Shown here piece by piece: positions 12,532 to 13,250 of a DNA stretch of 13,250 bases. The DNA is from Candidatus Bathyarchaeota archaeon. Lineage in GTDB: Archaea; Thermoproteota; Bathyarchaeia; RBG-16-48-13; JAGMEO01. A program made the position numbers and the translations under genes. A model generated the notes under the pieces. That model did no database searches. It was not told the DNA's origin and was given only the letters and a program-made list of their open reading frames with translations. Every line of letters starts with the position of its first letter. The first letter of the stretch is position 1. The stretch spans positions 1 to 13,250 of the forward strand of contig JAGMEO010000006.1 of the NCBI GenBank assembly GCA_023128135.1, given 5' to 3'.

Positions 12532-13250
12532 ATGGTGGATTCATCAGAGATAGTCGCAAAAGTTATGGAAAACAGAATTACTAAACTTCTAGTTCAAGGA
12601 AAAAGGTTGGATGGCCGAGGGCTAACTGACTACAGAGAAATTAAGTTAGAGATAGATGTTATAGAAAAAGCCAATGGGTCGGCTCAAGTTTCACTGGGCG
12701 ATACAAAAGTTCTCGTGGGAATAAAGATTGAAGTCGGAGAACCCTATCCGGACACTCCGGATGAAGGTGTACAAACCGTTAACGCTGAATTCGTGCCTTT
12801 AGCTTCCCCAGTCTTTGAGCCAGGGCCGCCTAAAGAAGACGCCATTGAACTTGCAAGAGTCGTTGACAGAGGTATAAGAGAATCAAAAGCTATAGATACC
12901 AAGAAACTCTGCATTGTTGCTGGTGAAAAGGTGTACATAGTCTTCATAGACGTGTACATCCTCGATCATGATGGAAACTTGATAGACGCTTCAGCTTTAG
13001 CTGCAATTGCAGCTCTTGCTAACTCAAAACTTACAAGTTACAAAGTAAAGAAAGATGGCAAACTGGAAGCTACAAGCAAAAAGATCCCGCTCCCCATCAA
13101 TGACTATCCAATATCTGTGACAGTAGCCAAGATAAACGACCACCTTTTGGTTGACCCGTCATTAAAGGAAGAAAACATGATGGATGCAAGACTGACAGTT
13201 GCCTTTAATAAGAAAGGTGATGTATGTGCTATGCAAAAGGGAGGCGTAGG
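12532..13250 (+). CDS. rrp42: exosome complex subunit Rrp42 (3' end outside window)
   Basis: The frame is open from ATG 12532 to the window end, giving 239 complete codons of an expected 270 or so; there is no stop, so the gene is cut by the window and not broken. The product is an RNase PH-fold protein with KRLDGRGLTDYREI (residues 24-37), KANGSAQVSLGDTKVLVGI (46-64), and ELARVVDRGIRESKAID (106-122), followed by the EKVYIVFIDVYILDHDGNLIDA stretch split around 132-153. It lacks the catalytic acidic pair of Rrp41 and so is the structural, RNA-binding partner: three Rrp41-Rrp42 dimers form the hexameric ring, and Rrp42 helps build the composite active site. In other archaea rpl37ae usually follows. 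Confidence 0.97.
   Translation, partial: MVDSSEIVAKVMENRITKLLVQGKRLDGRGLTDYREIKLEIDVIEKANGSAQVSLGDTKVLVGIKIEVGEPYPDTPDEGVQTVNAEFVPLASPVFEPGPPKEDAIELARVVDRGIRESKAIDTKKLCIVAGEKVYIVFIDVYILDHDGNLIDASALAAIAALANSKLTSYKVKKDGKLEATSKKIPLPINDYPISVTVAKINDHLLVDPSLKEENMMDARLTVAFNKKGDVCAMQKGGV

Noticed and set aside
1..13250. CRISPR arrays, rRNA, tRNA and toxin-antitoxin genes searched for by eye.
   Set aside because: No regular spaced repeats, no rRNA-like or cloverleaf-like stretch, and gaps between genes are too short except 7121-7429, where nothing of the kind was seen.

Overview
The window is an AT-rich piece of an archaeal chromosome. Every recognisable gene is archaeal or archaeal/eukaryotic in type: ribosomal proteins S15, S3Ae and L15e, a RecJ-like DHH nuclease of the GAN kind, the KEOPS subunit Pcc1, RNase P subunit Pop5, the proteasome alpha subunit, SBDS, and the exosome subunits Rrp4, Rrp41 and Rrp42. 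Promoters look archaeal (TATA-like boxes) and many genes have GGAG or GGTGAT Shine-Dalgarno sites. The content and gene order suit a TACK-group archaeon, perhaps a Bathyarchaeia member, but that placement is an inference from general resemblance, not a phylogeny.

Layout. (1) 1-3013, plus strand: the C-terminal end of a HAM1/RdgB-type inosine/xanthosine triphosphate pyrophosphatase, then rps15, the RecJ/GAN-like nuclease, pcc1 and rps3ae. The genes from rps15 to pcc1 are almost touching and form one operon; rps3ae has its own TATA-like box. (2) 3113-8359: a metabolic and accessory block. A phosphohexomutase (plus strand) converges with a two-domain sugar-1-phosphate nucleotidylyltransferase/acetyltransferase (minus strand), so mutase and transferase could make UDP-N-acetylglucosamine or a related nucleotide sugar. 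Upstream of the transferase and probably co-transcribed with it is a YchF/OLA1-like GTPase. A divergent intergenic region of about 320 bp, rich in short repeats, separates the GTPase from a short D-3-phosphoglycerate-dehydrogenase-type enzyme. (3) 8436-13250, plus strand: the conserved archaeal exosome/proteasome superoperon in the order rpl15e, rnp2 (Pop5), psmA, SBDS, rrp4, rrp41, rrp42 (cut by the window end). It is broken into several probable transcription units by TATA-like boxes and T-runs ahead of rnp2, psmA and rrp4.

Together the genes link translation (S15, S3Ae, L15e, SBDS), tRNA processing and modification (Pop5, Pcc1), RNA decay (Rrp4/41/42), protein decay (PsmA) and replication (RecJ/GAN), with a sugar-nucleotide and serine-pathway insert. 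I see no mobile element, CRISPR array, rRNA, tRNA or defence system, and I do not think a new multigene system is present. The least explained DNA is 7121-7429, which carries a nested inverted repeat and repeated words next to the serA-like start. Start choices matter here: several open frames extend upstream into the ribosome-binding site, and five of fifteen genes appear to start with TTG.
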